Notes: generated by a model from the letters alone, not told the origin. A DNA stretch of 64,000 nt from Adonisia turfae CCMR0081 (GCF_011009555.1 NZ_QXHD01000004.1:6054954-6118953); one strand, 5' to 3'; shown: positions 34,034-43,771, counted from the stretch's first letter. Numbers and translations are program-made.

Positions 34034-34990
34034 TCAATAAATCAAGTTCATTAACGTCACTTCCCATACCAAACGCGGTTGCACATATCTGAGCAGCTGC
34101 TTGCGTGCTAATTCCAGGTGTTCCATGCCTTGGGCATGGCCTTGCCGCCAGCGGCTTTGTTGGAGATAGTCCAGTAACCAAAGCTGGGATTCTGGTGCGA
34201 GGATTTGTACGATTTGGCGGGCGAGTTCTAGGGCGCTACGGACGTTGCTAATGGGTTGGCTGACCTGTTGTATTAGCTCTGGTGGGATGGACTGTAGCTG
34301 TTGCCAACTTGCGATCGCACTACCCGGACATCCTTGGGCCAGGGAGAGTACTTCAGGGGAGTCCAAAATCTCCTGGTGACCCACCTTAGTCAATACTTGA
34401 GCCATGTCAGCTGGGCTCAATCGCCGAAATGGAATGGTCTGACAACGTGAAATTAATGTGGGTAGCAGTGCCTGTTGGTCGGGGGCAATTAAGATAACTG
34501 ACGCCTGCCCCGGCTCTTCCAGGGTTTTTAATAGGCCGTTGGCGGCTGCTTCTGCAATTAGCTCGGCTGCTTCAATCACCACTATGGCTTTGGAGGCTTC
34601 TAAGGGTGGACGACTTAAAAACCGAGCAATGTCTCGAATCTGGTCAAGACGAACCTGGGGACGACCCCGTCGTTTAATACCAGCTGCTTGGGCTTCAGCG
34701 ACGGTCAATAGCTTGTTTTGGTGCAAATAAGTGGGCTCAACCCACAATAAATCAGGATGATTGCGAGACTGAATACGACGTTGAAGGTTATTTGGGGCGG
34801 TGTGTTGATCGCCAAGCAGCATAGTGGCAAAGGCTGTGGCAGCTAGGCTACGCCCAATGCCATTGGGGCCTATAAATAAATAACCAGGGGCAATCCGTTG
34901 GCGAATGACGGCCTGAACCAGTAGGTCAACGGCCTGGGACTGCCCAACAATGTCAGCAAAGTGCTGCATCAACTGCTGTGTTTGCCCCAT
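34034..34990 (-). CDS. holB: DNA polymerase III subunit delta'
   Basis: From ATG 34990 (318 aa) the protein begins with LMQHFADIVGQSQAVDLLVQ, has the clamp-loader P-loop region LFIGPNGIGRSLAATAFATM, and the characteristic LLKTLEEPGQASVILIAPD and LISRCQTIPFRRLSP of delta'. Longer upstream starts would overlap the thymidylate kinase gene. The Walker A is degenerate (GPNGIGRS, Lys to Arg), as is usual for delta', which does not hydrolyse ATP. It lies 16 bp after tmk, the classic tmk-holB pair. Confidence 0.9.
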   Translation of the reverse strand: MGQTQQLMQHFADIVGQSQAVDLLVQAVIRQRIAPGYLFIGPNGIGRSLAATAFATMLLGDQHTAPNNLQRRIQSRNHPDLLWVEPTYLHQNKLLTVAEAQAAGIKRRGRPQVRLDQIRDIARFLSRPPLEASKAIVVIEAAELIAEAAANGLLKTLEEPGQASVILIAPDQQALLPTLISRCQTIPFRRLSPADMAQVLTKVGHQEILDSPEVLSLAQGCPGSAIASWQQLQSIPPELIQQVSQPISNVRSALELARQIVQILAPESQLWLLDYLQQSRWRQGHAQGMEHLELARKQLLRYVQPRLVWEVTLMNLIY

Positions 34991-35006
34991 TGAGGCTGAG
35001 GACAAT

Positions 35007-35669
35007 TTAGAAGGCATACCACTGCTGTAAATACTTGGAGACGATGGCTTGAATTTGCTCAGCCACTGCTTCTGGGTTGAGGCTAGCATCCACGGTAACG
35101 AACTCATCCCCTTCGGCTTGGATGCTGAAACCCTTATGGACCCTACGATGAAACTCAACTCCGGCCTGTTCGATCCGATCGGCTTCGCCACGGTTGGCTA
35201 TGCGTTTAAGCCCTTGCATGACGTCTAGCTTGAGCCATAGGGTAAGATCGCTGGTCAAACCACCAGTGGCAATGGCGTTAAGGTTGTTGATCAGATTTAG
35301 GTCTAGCTGTCTGCCATAGCCTTGGTAAGCAACCGTTGATGCGGTGTAGCGATCGCAAAGTACCAGATGTCCAGTTTCAAGGGCAGGAATCAAAATTCGT
35401 TCCACATGCTGTGTACGATCAGCCGCATACAGCAACAGCTCAGTCCGACTCGTTAGACTCTCAGCATTTTTTGACGACTGTAATAAAATCTGTCTGATTT
35501 CTTGGCCAATGCTGGTGCCCCCTGGTTGTCGAGTGACAATCACCCCCGTTGGATAGTCAGATGGACCACTGCTGAGAAGTGTGTGCTCTAACCACTGACG
35601 CAGATGCTGAATTTGCGTAGTTTTACCACTACCTTCAATTCCCTCAAAGACGATAAGTTTACCGCGCAT
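35007..35669 (-). CDS. tmk: Thymidylate kinase
   Basis: This 220-aa dTMP kinase has the P-loop LIVFEGIEGSGKTTQIQHL, the VVVTRQPGGT-type motif (IVTRQPGGTSIGQEIRQILL), LLLYAADRTQHVERILIPAL and VLCDRYTASTVAYQGYGR. It phosphorylates dTMP to dTDP for DNA synthesis. An AGGA ribosome-binding site precedes the ATG. It is followed by holB. Confidence 0.95.
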   Translation of the reverse strand: MRGKLIVFEGIEGSGKTTQIQHLRQWLEHTLLSSGPSDYPTGVIVTRQPGGTSIGQEIRQILLQSSKNAESLTSRTELLLYAADRTQHVERILIPALETGHLVLCDRYTASTVAYQGYGRQLDLNLINNLNAIATGGLTSDLTLWLKLDVMQGLKRIANRGEADRIEQAGVEFHRRVHKGFSIQAEGDEFVTVDASLNPEAVAEQIQAIVSKYLQQWYAF

Positions 35670-35924
35670 CCTTTTCCTCAGCAGCAGAATATCATTACAC
35701 TAACCCAACAGGGATGCTCTGGGAATTTAACCTACATTTATCCTGAAAAGCTTACTGTTTTCGAGAAGGGTAAAGGTAGATGCAGATTTATATCTAGATC
35801 TAGTGACATAGTATATCTGGACAAAAAATTGCAAGTTTGTGACTTATTGTTTAGTCTAAATTTACTGCTCCCTATCTTAAACACCCTTAGATTCTGAAAT
35901 TGTGCAATAGCTCCAGAATTTTCT

Positions 35925-36260
35925 ATGGCCCGGTATACCAACATTTTTGTAAGCGTTCTACCCGCAAATAACTTGCGTGAATCCCTACCAGATGTACTAC
36001 AGTCCTGTGGTCTTCATTTGGTCTATCAGGATGGAGACTACATGATGGCTAAAGAACGCCCTGGTCTGGTTTCCTTCAGCAAGCTAGCTACGGTTGAGGT
36101 TTTGATCGGTTCTACCGATGAAACTGAGCTAGTCACCCAACATAGTGCTGCAACTGTGAATCTGGTAGTGAAGAATGAAGAGCTGCCGTTACAGGTCAAT
36201 AACCATTGTCACAAGGTTTTTCAGCAGGTTAATCAGGCTCTCGAAAGCAAAGCAGGTTAA
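35925..36260 (+). CDS. Conserved cyanobacterial hypothetical protein, 111 aa
   Basis: This small soluble protein begins MARYTNIFVSVLPANNLRES and has an alternating strand/helix pattern (GLHLVYQDGDYMMAKERPG, LATVEVLIGSTDETELVTQH, ending HKVFQQVNQALESKAG). I recognise no enzyme motif. It is divergent from tmk and convergent with the FHA gene. A weak hairpin (GCAAAACT 36304-36311 with AGTTTTGC 36329-36336) follows. Confidence 0.6.
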   Translation: MARYTNIFVSVLPANNLRESLPDVLQSCGLHLVYQDGDYMMAKERPGLVSFSKLATVEVLIGSTDETELVTQHSAATVNLVVKNEELPLQVNNHCHKVFQQVNQALESKAG

Positions 36261-36366
36261 CCCGCTTATCAACAAGCCAGTAATAATTAATACACAGGGG
36301 CCTGCAAAACTTCCATAGACCCCTTTTGAGTTTTGCGTAATGGGATACGGTCAGAAAGTACTTAAA

Positions 36367-36804
36367 CTACCCATTTAATTCACTTTCCTCTTCTTCATCA
36401 ATCATGTTGGGGCTGATCAACGTGATATCGAATTCGTCGGGGGGAACAGTTGATGTGGTATCCCGTTTCAACTGATAGTAAATGGCCCGTGCTTGTGGCC
36501 CAAAGACAATCTCGTCTTCATTTTTTAGATCATGGGCCTGTAGCTTACGCCCGTTAATGAGCATGCCATTGGCACTAGGCTTACCTTTCAGGTTTCCATC
36601 TACAATCCGATAGTAGTAGGTCTCGTCGTCCCTAGGAAGCTGCACTAGTGTGGCGTGGTGCCGAGAAACAAACTGTGAAGCTAAGCGAATATCACATTTT
36701 GCATCGCGACCAACAGAATAGACGGAGCTATCTAGGACAATCTCCCGTCGACCTTGACTATCTTCGACTATAAGAATACTGCTGAGATGAGAACCTGAAG
36801 CCAT
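36367..36804 (-). CDS. FHA-domain protein
   Basis: This 145-aa protein is a single forkhead-associated domain: SVYSVGRDAKCDIRLASQF, VSRHHATLVQL and SANGMLINGRKLQAHDLKNE carry the conserved GR, SRHH and NG residues that bind phosphothreonine. A short acidic C-terminal tail (MIDEEEESELNG) follows. No kinase or phosphatase gene adjoins it; it probably reads Ser/Thr phosphorylation in the cytoplasm. Confidence 0.85.
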   Translation of the reverse strand: MASGSHLSSILIVEDSQGRREIVLDSSVYSVGRDAKCDIRLASQFVSRHHATLVQLPRDDETYYYRIVDGNLKGKPSANGMLINGRKLQAHDLKNEDEIVFGPQARAIYYQLKRDTTSTVPPDEFDITLISPNMIDEEEESELNG

Positions 36805-37131
36805 GCTAACCGTGAAATGATAAATCTTCGAGAAAAAATCAGGCCGTCAATAATTTCTTTACTATATTATTCCGCCAGTATTTGGGGCCTTCAGGATTCT
36901 CCCATGCTCTTCAGCTTGATTCGATGGGGACACCATGTCTGTAGATGAATTCCGCTGTCTTCATAAGAGGTTGAATTAACCCAATAACAGCAAGATGTTA
37001 CTGCTCATCAAATATTCATGAAGGCACAGCAGCCAATATAGCATTCCCGGCGGAATACTGGAATATGACAGTCCTTATCCTGTAGTCATTCAGTATCCCG
37101 TTTTAGAAAAATCCTGCCCATATCCAGAAAA
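36805..37131. other. Intergenic region between the FHA gene and the prk terminator
   Basis: About 330 bp of AT-rich sequence with no open frame. Apart from the prk terminator at its right edge I see nothing I can support. Confidence 0.4.
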
Positions 37132-37162
37132 ATGCCATTTTGCTGAACCAGCAAAATGGCAT
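37132..37162 (-). terminator. Rho-independent terminator of prk
   Basis: ATGCCATTTTGCTG (37132-37145) pairs perfectly with CAGCAAAATGGCAT (37149-37162). On the minus strand the stem is followed by TTTTT, so it ends the prk transcript. Confidence 0.85.
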
Positions 37163-37217
37163 CGAACTGATAGTACTTTGACTGATTAAGCAAGTGTCTT
37201 CAGCTTAAATAAGCGTC

Positions 37218-38228
37218 TTAAGCGACGACGGCGGCACTAACACCAGCTCGCGTATTCGTTAGACGTTCGTAAGTAGCGCGCATTTTCAATCCAACCAGCA
37301 CTTGGAAGAGGCCGGTACCATTGTTAGAGCCAGGATATTCCCGATGCTTTAACAACAGCTCAGTCATTTCACCGTAGCTGCGGGTGGAGATATTACTGAG
37401 GTGCTCTTCAACATAGATTAGCTCCTCCAGCTTCTCAAACTGGCCATCAATTTCTAGAACTGACACCTCATTGCCCATATAGGTATCAGGACCATAGGTC
37501 ATACGGATGCCAGGATAGGAGCAAGTTAGTTTTCGACCACAGGGCACCCAGTTAATGGTAGAACCTTCATCAAATAGGTAGGCGGGCTCAAAGCCTTCAA
37601 TGCCTTCCTTCTGAATCATTTGTACCCGTAAAATCTTGCGCTCTTTGTCCTCCTTAATCAGATTTGTGGGTAGAACCTGCAGAACGACATCGGCGTATTG
37701 CTTCTGAACGTCGATATAGGCTTCAAAGTCAGGCTTACGGGCTTGAATAGAGGCTAGAACATCCTCATAGGTATGGCCTCGCTCAGCCATATCACGCTGG
37801 ATTTTCCAGGCAATTTTGACTTCGTCGCTAATGTCAAGATAAACGCTGAAATCTAGCAGATCACGAACTCGCCCATCGTAAAGGGGGTGCAGACCTTCAA
37901 TAACGACCACATGATTTGGATCAATACGTTCAGGCGGATCAATGAAACCAGTTTCGTGGTTGTAAATTGGCTTATCGATAGATTGTCCTGACTTAAGAGC
38001 CTTGATTTGCTCATACATCAGATCGAAATTGTTTGCTTTTGGGTTGAGGGCCGTCACCCCAGCTTGCTTGCGTTGCTGACGATCCAGACTATGGTAGTCA
38101 TCCAAACAGATGACGGTCATAAATTCTTCACCGAACAGATCGCTGAGGCGTTTCAAAAATGTAGACTTTCCACATCCTGAATCACCGGCAACACCGATTA
38201 AAACCACGCGGTCGGGCTGACTGGTCAT
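37218..38228 (-). CDS. prk: Phosphoribulokinase (Calvin cycle)
   Basis: From ATG 38228 (336 aa), preceded by AGAGGA, the protein has the P-loop LIGVAGDSGCGKSTFLKRL and VICLDDYHSLDRQQRKQAG. It phosphorylates ribulose-5-phosphate to ribulose-1,5-bisphosphate. Cys19 and Cys41 are the redox pair known from plant and cyanobacterial PRK, and a second pair lies in WVPCGRKLTCSYPG. These let thioredoxin and CP12/GAPDH switch the enzyme off in the dark. It is monocistronic, ending in a strong terminator. The upstream in-frame ATG at 38276 is less likely. Confidence 0.95.
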   Translation of the reverse strand: MTSQPDRVVLIGVAGDSGCGKSTFLKRLSDLFGEEFMTVICLDDYHSLDRQQRKQAGVTALNPKANNFDLMYEQIKALKSGQSIDKPIYNHETGFIDPPERIDPNHVVVIEGLHPLYDGRVRDLLDFSVYLDISDEVKIAWKIQRDMAERGHTYEDVLASIQARKPDFEAYIDVQKQYADVVLQVLPTNLIKEDKERKILRVQMIQKEGIEGFEPAYLFDEGSTINWVPCGRKLTCSYPGIRMTYGPDTYMGNEVSVLEIDGQFEKLEELIYVEEHLSNISTRSYGEMTELLLKHREYPGSNNGTGLFQVLVGLKMRATYERLTNTRAGVSAAVVA

Positions 38229-38737
38229 GGAATCCTCTTCTGAAAATAGTTGACAAATTGATCTAAAACCAATCAACGAGTCTATGAACCCTGACTCATT
38301 TGGGTATCACTAGTGGGTTGTAAACGTTGCAAAAGTTAAGGTTGATCCTATCAGAATCTGTATTCTTTTGGAAGGCTGAAGTAGGGGCTGTGCTTATGAA
38401 ATCGCTAAGTTAATTAAAAAGGTTGTTTGCCTGAAATAATAGATGACCTGATAGGGACTCTGTTAGCTCAAAAACAGCAAATCTGTAGTGGTTTTATCTC
38501 ATTTGCTCAGTCATCATTTATTGAGAGTGCTTTTAACAGTTGCTCCGTACCAGTCAGATAATGGTTCCTGATGATTTTGGGTGTGGGATTTATACCGTTT
38601 GTTAACCTTAGACTTTAAACTGACTATAGGCTTAATCATTGCCTGGTTAATAGTTTTCTAGTTTAAAGCGATGCTTTGGCAATGCTGACTATTCAGTCAG
38701 TCTGCCAACCTCATTTCAATACTCTTTCTAAATCAAC
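38229..38737. other. Divergent promoter region between prk and ycf4
   Basis: This 509-bp AT-rich gap separates two divergent photosynthesis genes and should hold both promoters. I see no hairpin or repeat I can support, and cannot place boxes with confidence. Confidence 0.4.
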
Positions 38738-39319
38738 ATGGCTGTTTCTAAAGCAACTGTTTCTGACACAACCAATAAGGATAGTGTCCTGCGTCGTGAA
38801 ATTTTAGGAGCTCGTCGTTGGAGCAACTATTGGTGGGCCGTGGTAACGACCATTGGGGGAACGGGATTTTTGCTGGCAGGCATTTCTAGCTACATGGGGA
38901 TTAACCTTTTGCCGTTTGCAGATCCCACACAGCTTATCTTTATCCCACAAGGGGTGGTGATGTGTTTCTATGGCATAGCGGCTTTGCTGCTATCGCTTTA
39001 CCTTTGGTTAATCTGTGCTTGGAATGTTGGAGGTGGCTATAACCTCTTTGATAAGAAGAGCGAGGAAGTGCAGATTTTTCGCTGGGGTTTTCCGGGTAAA
39101 AACCGCAAGATTGACTTCAAATATCCTTTGGCGTCTGTCACGGCGATTCGTGTTGATATTCGAGAAGGATTAAGTCCTAAGCGTGCGCTTTATCTGAAGG
39201 TTAAAGGTAAAGGAGATATTCCATTGACCCGTGTTGGTCAACCGATGTCGCTGGCATCTGTGGAAAATCAGGGTGCTGAGTTGGCTCGCTTTCTGCAGGT
39301 TCCCCTAGAAGGTCTGTAA
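38738..39319 (+). CDS. ycf4: Photosystem I assembly protein Ycf4
   Basis: This 193-aa protein has the Ycf4 pattern: RREILGARRWSNYWWAVVTT, two membrane helices (ATTIGG...LAGISSYMGI and GVVMCFYGIAALLLSLYLWL), and the conserved NVGGGYNLFDKKSEEVQIFR and DIREGLSPKRALYLKVKG. It acts in the thylakoid to assemble photosystem I. Confidence 0.95.
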   Translation: MAVSKATVSDTTNKDSVLRREILGARRWSNYWWAVVTTIGGTGFLLAGISSYMGINLLPFADPTQLIFIPQGVVMCFYGIAALLLSLYLWLICAWNVGGGYNLFDKKSEEVQIFRWGFPGKNRKIDFKYPLASVTAIRVDIREGLSPKRALYLKVKGKGDIPLTRVGQPMSLASVENQGAELARFLQVPLEGL

Positions 39320-39411
39320 TAAATAGTGCCGAATGTCCAGGAGGCTCCCTATTGAAAAGGGTGTTTCCCTGTGACAAGATATGGTGCCCTTAGTGAACAA
39401 AGGAATTAATC

Positions 39412-40155
39412 ATGGTTTTCGGTTTCCGGATGCAATGGGCCATTGGTTTGGTAGTGGCTTTGTTTATGGTGGGCTGTACGGCTGGGGCCACTGACCCATC
39501 TGAGTCGAGCACCACTTCGCTAGCTGAGCCTGCTGAGTCAGCGGAGTTGGCTGTGACTCCTTCTATACCTGAGGGTCTGGCTCGTCTAGAGGGTAAGGCC
39601 ACTGTTGAGTTGACAGTGAATGGGGAGCGAGTTCTGGTGGAGGTTGATGGTACTCAAGCTCCAATTACAGCTGGTAACTTTGTTGACTTAGTTGAACGCG
39701 GTGTTTATGACGGCACTGTCTTCCATCGAGTAGTGCGTGAGCCTCAACCGTTTGTGGTGCAGGGGGGAGATCCACAGAGCAAGGATCCTACTGTGCCTGT
39801 TCAGCAACTTGGTACGGGTGGTTTTGTTGATCCTGATACCCAGGAAAAACGCCTGATTCCTTTGGAGATAACCCCTGCGGGCTCAGAGCAACCTATCTAT
39901 GGTCAAACCCTTGAAAATTCTCAGCCTGCTTTGCAGCATACCCACGGTGCAGTGGCTATGGCACGCTCACAATTTCCTGATTCGGCCTCTTCCCAGTTTT
40001 ACTTTGCACTGGCAGATTTGCCTTTCTTAGACGGTAGCTATGCTGTCTTTGGGTATGTCACTGAAGGTCTGGATACTGTGGATGCTATTCAACAGGGAGA
40101 TGTGGTTGAATCGGCCACGGTGCTTGAGGGCTTGGACAACTTGGTGACTGAATAG
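39412..40155 (+). CDS. Cyclophilin-type peptidyl-prolyl isomerase, lipoprotein
   Basis: This 247-aa protein has a signal peptide ending in the lipobox FMVGC (Cys at about residue 22), then a Ser/Glu/Ala-rich linker and a cyclophilin domain (ITAGNFVDLVERGVYDGTVF, then FHRVVREPQPFVVQGGDPQS, AVAMARSQFPDSASSQFYFA). It should be anchored to the inner or thylakoid membrane facing the lumen or periplasm and catalyse proline isomerisation. The ATG at 39430 is an alternative start. The ketoacyl synthase gene follows 29 bp later. Confidence 0.9.
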   Translation: MVFGFRMQWAIGLVVALFMVGCTAGATDPSESSTTSLAEPAESAELAVTPSIPEGLARLEGKATVELTVNGERVLVEVDGTQAPITAGNFVDLVERGVYDGTVFHRVVREPQPFVVQGGDPQSKDPTVPVQQLGTGGFVDPDTQEKRLIPLEITPAGSEQPIYGQTLENSQPALQHTHGAVAMARSQFPDSASSQFYFALADLPFLDGSYAVFGYVTEGLDTVDAIQQGDVVESATVLEGLDNLVTE

Positions 40156-40184
40156 TGTAGGGAACGTCTTGGTAAGTTTGCTTG

Positions 40185-41300
40185 ATGGTTGATGTCGATA
40201 TTACCGGCATTGGTTTATGGACAGCCTTGGGGAAAACAACCAAGACAACCTGGGCCAACTTACTAGCGGGTAAAAGTGCGATCGCACTACGCCAGCCTTT
40301 TCCCTCATTGCCTGTCATGCCCGTGGGCATGGCAGGCAAATTGCCTTCTGACCCAGAAGATATTGCGATTACCGCTGTCAAAGCCGCCATGGCGGATGCC
40401 GGTCTCCCATCATCGTCACTGGTGGATTGTGGGGTGGTGGTGGGTTCTAGCCGTAGTTATTTAAACCGTTGGGAGGCCATGGCACGGGGTGATATGGCAA
40501 TGCATCATTGGCTCGCTGCATTGCCCTGCGGTTTGTCGCATCAGATCGCTCAAGCAGTGGGTAGCCAAGGGCCTGTGCTGGCTCCGATGGCGGCCTGCGC
40601 CACAGGTTTGTGGGCTCTGTTCCAGGGCTATATGTTGCTCCAGGCAGGGCAATGTGAGCGAGTGGTGGTGGTGGCTGTGGATGCGCCGATTACGCCCTTA
40701 ACGCTGGCGGGGTTTCGACGGATGGGGGCGATGGCGAAGGATGGCTGCTATCCCTTTGATTGCGATCGCAGTGGATTAGTCCTGGGAGAAGGCGCAGCGG
40801 CTGTAGTTTTAGAAATTAGGGGGACAAGCACACGCCCGTCTAATTACTACGGCCAAATATTGGGTTTTGGCCTGAGTAATGACGCGTACCACATTAGTTC
40901 TTCCCGTCCAGATGGAACCTTATCTGTGGCCCACCAATGTTTACAGCGTAGTGGTTTACATCCAGATGACATTGACTACATCCATACCCATGGCACGGGT
41001 ACTCGCCTTAATGATGCCAACGAGGCATACATGATTCAGCAGCTGTTTCCTGAGGCTGCCGTCAGTTCCACTAAAGGAGCCACGGGCCATACCCTGGGTG
41101 CCGCTGGGTTGATGGGCGTTGTGTTTAGTGTGTTAAGCCTGCAACAGCAGTGTTTACCCCCCTGTGTTGGTCTCAGTAAGCCTGAGTTTGATCTGAATTT
41201 TGTGCGAGTTGCTTCCCCTGACGCTAAAACCGTGAACCATGTGTTGTGTAGTAGTTTTGGGTTTGGTGGGCAGAATGGCATTGTTGCGATCGCCCGATAA
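40185..41300 (+). CDS. Beta-ketoacyl-ACP synthase family protein
   Basis: From ATG 40185 (371 aa) it has the thiolase-fold KAS triad: Cys in PMAACATGLWALFQGY, His in DYIHTHGTGTRLNDANEAYM, and His in SSTKGATGHTLGAAGLMGVV. The C-terminal GFGGQNG is also typical. KAS enzymes condense malonyl-ACP with acyl-ACP. At 371 aa it is shorter than FabF (about 410), and its neighbours are not fatty-acid genes, so it may act on a special acyl substrate. It is probably co-transcribed with the cyclophilin gene. Confidence 0.85.
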   Translation: MVDVDITGIGLWTALGKTTKTTWANLLAGKSAIALRQPFPSLPVMPVGMAGKLPSDPEDIAITAVKAAMADAGLPSSSLVDCGVVVGSSRSYLNRWEAMARGDMAMHHWLAALPCGLSHQIAQAVGSQGPVLAPMAACATGLWALFQGYMLLQAGQCERVVVVAVDAPITPLTLAGFRRMGAMAKDGCYPFDCDRSGLVLGEGAAAVVLEIRGTSTRPSNYYGQILGFGLSNDAYHISSSRPDGTLSVAHQCLQRSGLHPDDIDYIHTHGTGTRLNDANEAYMIQQLFPEAAVSSTKGATGHTLGAAGLMGVVFSVLSLQQQCLPPCVGLSKPEFDLNFVRVASPDAKTVNHVLCSSFGFGGQNGIVAIAR

Positions 41301-41428
41301 ATTCCTATCGGTTCAGGGATGTCTATCATCGCCCCCTGGTTAGCAGATTAGAACGCTAAACTGAGGATATTGATTTGACAAAGACCCACTGGCTTACTAG
41401 CTGTATTTTTAGTTCTACGTTCTCTTCT

Positions 41429-43348
41429 ATGAATAAGCCCACCCCCCCCTCGTCCCATAAATCTGCCCTTAGCCGTCGGGCTGCTCGGACTTTGGCCACT
41501 GGATGGTTTGTGTTGCAAACTCTGATTGCAGCCCCCATGGTGGCAACTCAGCCAGTCCTTGCCCAGGCAGAAGGGGATGAAGAAACTAAAATTACCTATG
41601 GCCAGCTGTTAGAGAAACTGGAGCAGGGTGATGTGCAGCGGGTTGAGCTGGACAACCTGCGGGGTGTAGCCAATGTGCGCATTAAAGGCGATGACGATAA
41701 TGCGCCGCTACATGAGGTGACCCTGTTTGCCAATGATGTTTACAACCAACCTTTGCTACAAAAGCTGCGCGGCAGCAGTGATGTTGAATATGAAGTTCTA
41801 GAACGCTCAGATAATAGTGCGCTGACGGGATTAGCCGTGAATGCCTTGTTAGCCCTGATTGTGGTGTTTGCGCTGTTAATGATCCTGCGGCGGTCTGCTA
41901 ATTCGGCTAGCGGTGCCATGAATTTTGGCCGCTCCCGTGCCCGGTTTCAAATGGAAGCTAAGACCGGGGTCATGTTTGATGATGTGGCCGGGATTGAGGA
42001 AGCGAAGGAAGAGCTACAGGAAGTGGTGGTCTTCCTCAAAAATCCTGAGAAGTTTACGGCCATTGGAGCCCGTATTCCAAAAGGTGTGTTGCTGGTGGGC
42101 CAGCCTGGCACCGGTAAAACCCTCCTAGCTAAAGCAATTGCTGGTGAGGCCGGTGTGCCGTTCTTTAGTATCTCAGGCTCTGAATTTGTGGAAATGTTTG
42201 TGGGGGTGGGGGCTTCCCGTGTCCGTGACCTGTTTAAGAAAGCCAAGGAAAACTCCCCTTGCATCGTCTTTATTGATGAAATCGATGCCGTTGGTCGTCA
42301 GCGTGGAGCCGGTATTGGTGGCGGTAATGATGAACGTGAACAAACCCTAAACCAGCTACTGACGGAGATGGATGGTTTTGAAGGTAACAGCGGCATCATT
42401 GTGATTGCTGCCACAAATCGTCCCGATGTTCTGGATGCTGCATTGTTGCGTCCCGGTCGATTTGATCGTCAAATTACCGTTGATTTGCCTGGCTATAAAG
42501 GGCGTTTGGGTATTTTGGATGTGCATGCGCGGGATAAGAAGATTGCGGATGATGTCAACCTGGATGCGATCGCACGTCGCACCCCTGGTTTTTCCGGTGC
42601 TCAGTTGGCTAATTTGCTGAATGAAGCCGCTATTCTGACAGCCCGCCGTCGCAAAGATGCCGTCACCATGGCAGAAATTGATGACGCCATCGACCGACTG
42701 ACCATTGGACTCACCCTGACACCGCTACTCGATAGTAAAAAGAAGCGGTTGATAGCCTATCACGAAGTCGGGCATGCGTTGGTCAGCACCATGCTGAAGC
42801 ATTCCGATCCCCTAGCAAAGGTGACAATCATTCCTCGATCTGGCGGTGTGGGTGGTTTTGCCAGCTATCTGCCCAAGGAAGATCGGGTGGATGATGGCTT
42901 GATTTCCTATGCGGAATTGATTGACCGCATCACTATGGCCCTCGGAGGGCGTGCGGCTGAAGAGATTGTTTTTGGATCTGATGAGGTAACCCAGGGGGCT
43001 GCTAACGATATTCAGCAGGTGACCAATATCGCCCGTCAGATGATTACGCGTTTCGGTATGTCAGAGCTGGGGTCATTTGCCATGGAATCTCCCAGCAGTG
43101 CCGTATTCTTGGGGCGTAGCGACCTGATGCAGCGCTCGGAATACTCAGAGGAAATGGCTGCCAAAATTGACCAACGTGTGCGGGAAATTGCCATGACGGC
43201 GTACATTAAAGCGCGCTCAATGCTGAAGACCAATCGCTCACTACTCGATCGCTTAGTCGATCGGTTGGTTGAAAAAGAGACGATCGATGGTGAAGAGTTT
43301 CGCGGCATTGTGAGTGAATACGTAGACCTGCCGACCCCTCATCAATGA
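41429..43348 (+). CDS. ftsH: ATP-dependent zinc metalloprotease FtsH
   Basis: From ATG 41429 (639 aa) it has an N-terminal membrane segment, a lumenal/periplasmic domain, a second span (LALIVVFALLMILRR), then the AAA+ domain (Walker A VLLVGQPGTGKTLLAKAI, Walker B IVFIDEIDAVGRQRG, SRH ATNRPDVLDAALLRPGRFDR) and the protease site YHEVGHALVSTM with a distal Asp region. FtsH hexamers degrade damaged membrane proteins, notably photosystem II D1 in cyanobacteria. The usual GPPGTGKT here reads GQPGTGKT. A TTG at 41375 could add 18 residues but is unlikely. Which of the cyanobacterial FtsH paralogues it is cannot be settled. Confidence 0.95.
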   Translation: MNKPTPPSSHKSALSRRAARTLATGWFVLQTLIAAPMVATQPVLAQAEGDEETKITYGQLLEKLEQGDVQRVELDNLRGVANVRIKGDDDNAPLHEVTLFANDVYNQPLLQKLRGSSDVEYEVLERSDNSALTGLAVNALLALIVVFALLMILRRSANSASGAMNFGRSRARFQMEAKTGVMFDDVAGIEEAKEELQEVVVFLKNPEKFTAIGARIPKGVLLVGQPGTGKTLLAKAIAGEAGVPFFSISGSEFVEMFVGVGASRVRDLFKKAKENSPCIVFIDEIDAVGRQRGAGIGGGNDEREQTLNQLLTEMDGFEGNSGIIVIAATNRPDVLDAALLRPGRFDRQITVDLPGYKGRLGILDVHARDKKIADDVNLDAIARRTPGFSGAQLANLLNEAAILTARRRKDAVTMAEIDDAIDRLTIGLTLTPLLDSKKKRLIAYHEVGHALVSTMLKHSDPLAKVTIIPRSGGVGGFASYLPKEDRVDDGLISYAELIDRITMALGGRAAEEIVFGSDEVTQGAANDIQQVTNIARQMITRFGMSELGSFAMESPSSAVFLGRSDLMQRSEYSEEMAAKIDQRVREIAMTAYIKARSMLKTNRSLLDRLVDRLVEKETIDGEEFRGIVSEYVDLPTPHQ

Positions 43349-43402
43349 GCGAGGGAATAAAGGCGAGGCTGTAGCCCTATCAGCGCCTCAAGTTCGCCCT
43401 AA

Positions 43403-43433
43403 AACGTACCCTTGTAGTAGCCAAGGGTACGTT
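43403..43433 (+). terminator. Hairpin terminator after ftsH
   Basis: AACGTACCCTT (43403-43413) pairs perfectly with AAGGGTACGTT (43423-43433). It lies between convergent ftsH and the 96-aa gene. There is little T-run, so efficiency is uncertain. Confidence 0.65.
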
Positions 43434-43480
43434 AACTAAACCTAACTGCGGTCTCAAGGCTTGAGTAACAGCGCGGAGGT

Positions 43481-43771
43481 CTATTCGAGTGGTGCGCCGT
43501 CCAGCAATTCAATCCGACCGGAGGTGCGTAGACACTCTAAGCGCCAGCGCTGACCGGATACTCTACCGGGAAGAAAACCTGAGATGGTGAGATGATTTTC
43601 ACCGCGGTCAGTTTTAACTTTGACCAGCAAGTCATCTTTACTCTGACTGACGATGAGTGCCTCGATTTCGAACTCACCTTCACGATTCCAAGGCAGCTCA
43701 TATTGTGAATTGGGCTCTTGAGAGCGAAGAACAGCGCGAGTGTTTTCAGCTTCAGACATTGGAGCAGTCAT
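43481..43771 (-). CDS. Conserved cyanobacterial hypothetical protein, 96 aa
   Basis: This small acidic protein has a central strand-rich part (WNREGEFEIEALIVSQSKDD, then LLVKVKTDRGENHLTISGFL and GRVSGQRWRLECLRTSGRIE). It looks like a compact OB- or beta-barrel-like domain, with no catalytic motif. It is alone and convergent with ftsH. Confidence 0.6.
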   Translation of the reverse strand: MTAPMSEAENTRAVLRSQEPNSQYELPWNREGEFEIEALIVSQSKDDLLVKVKTDRGENHLTISGFLPGRVSGQRWRLECLRTSGRIELLDGAPLE

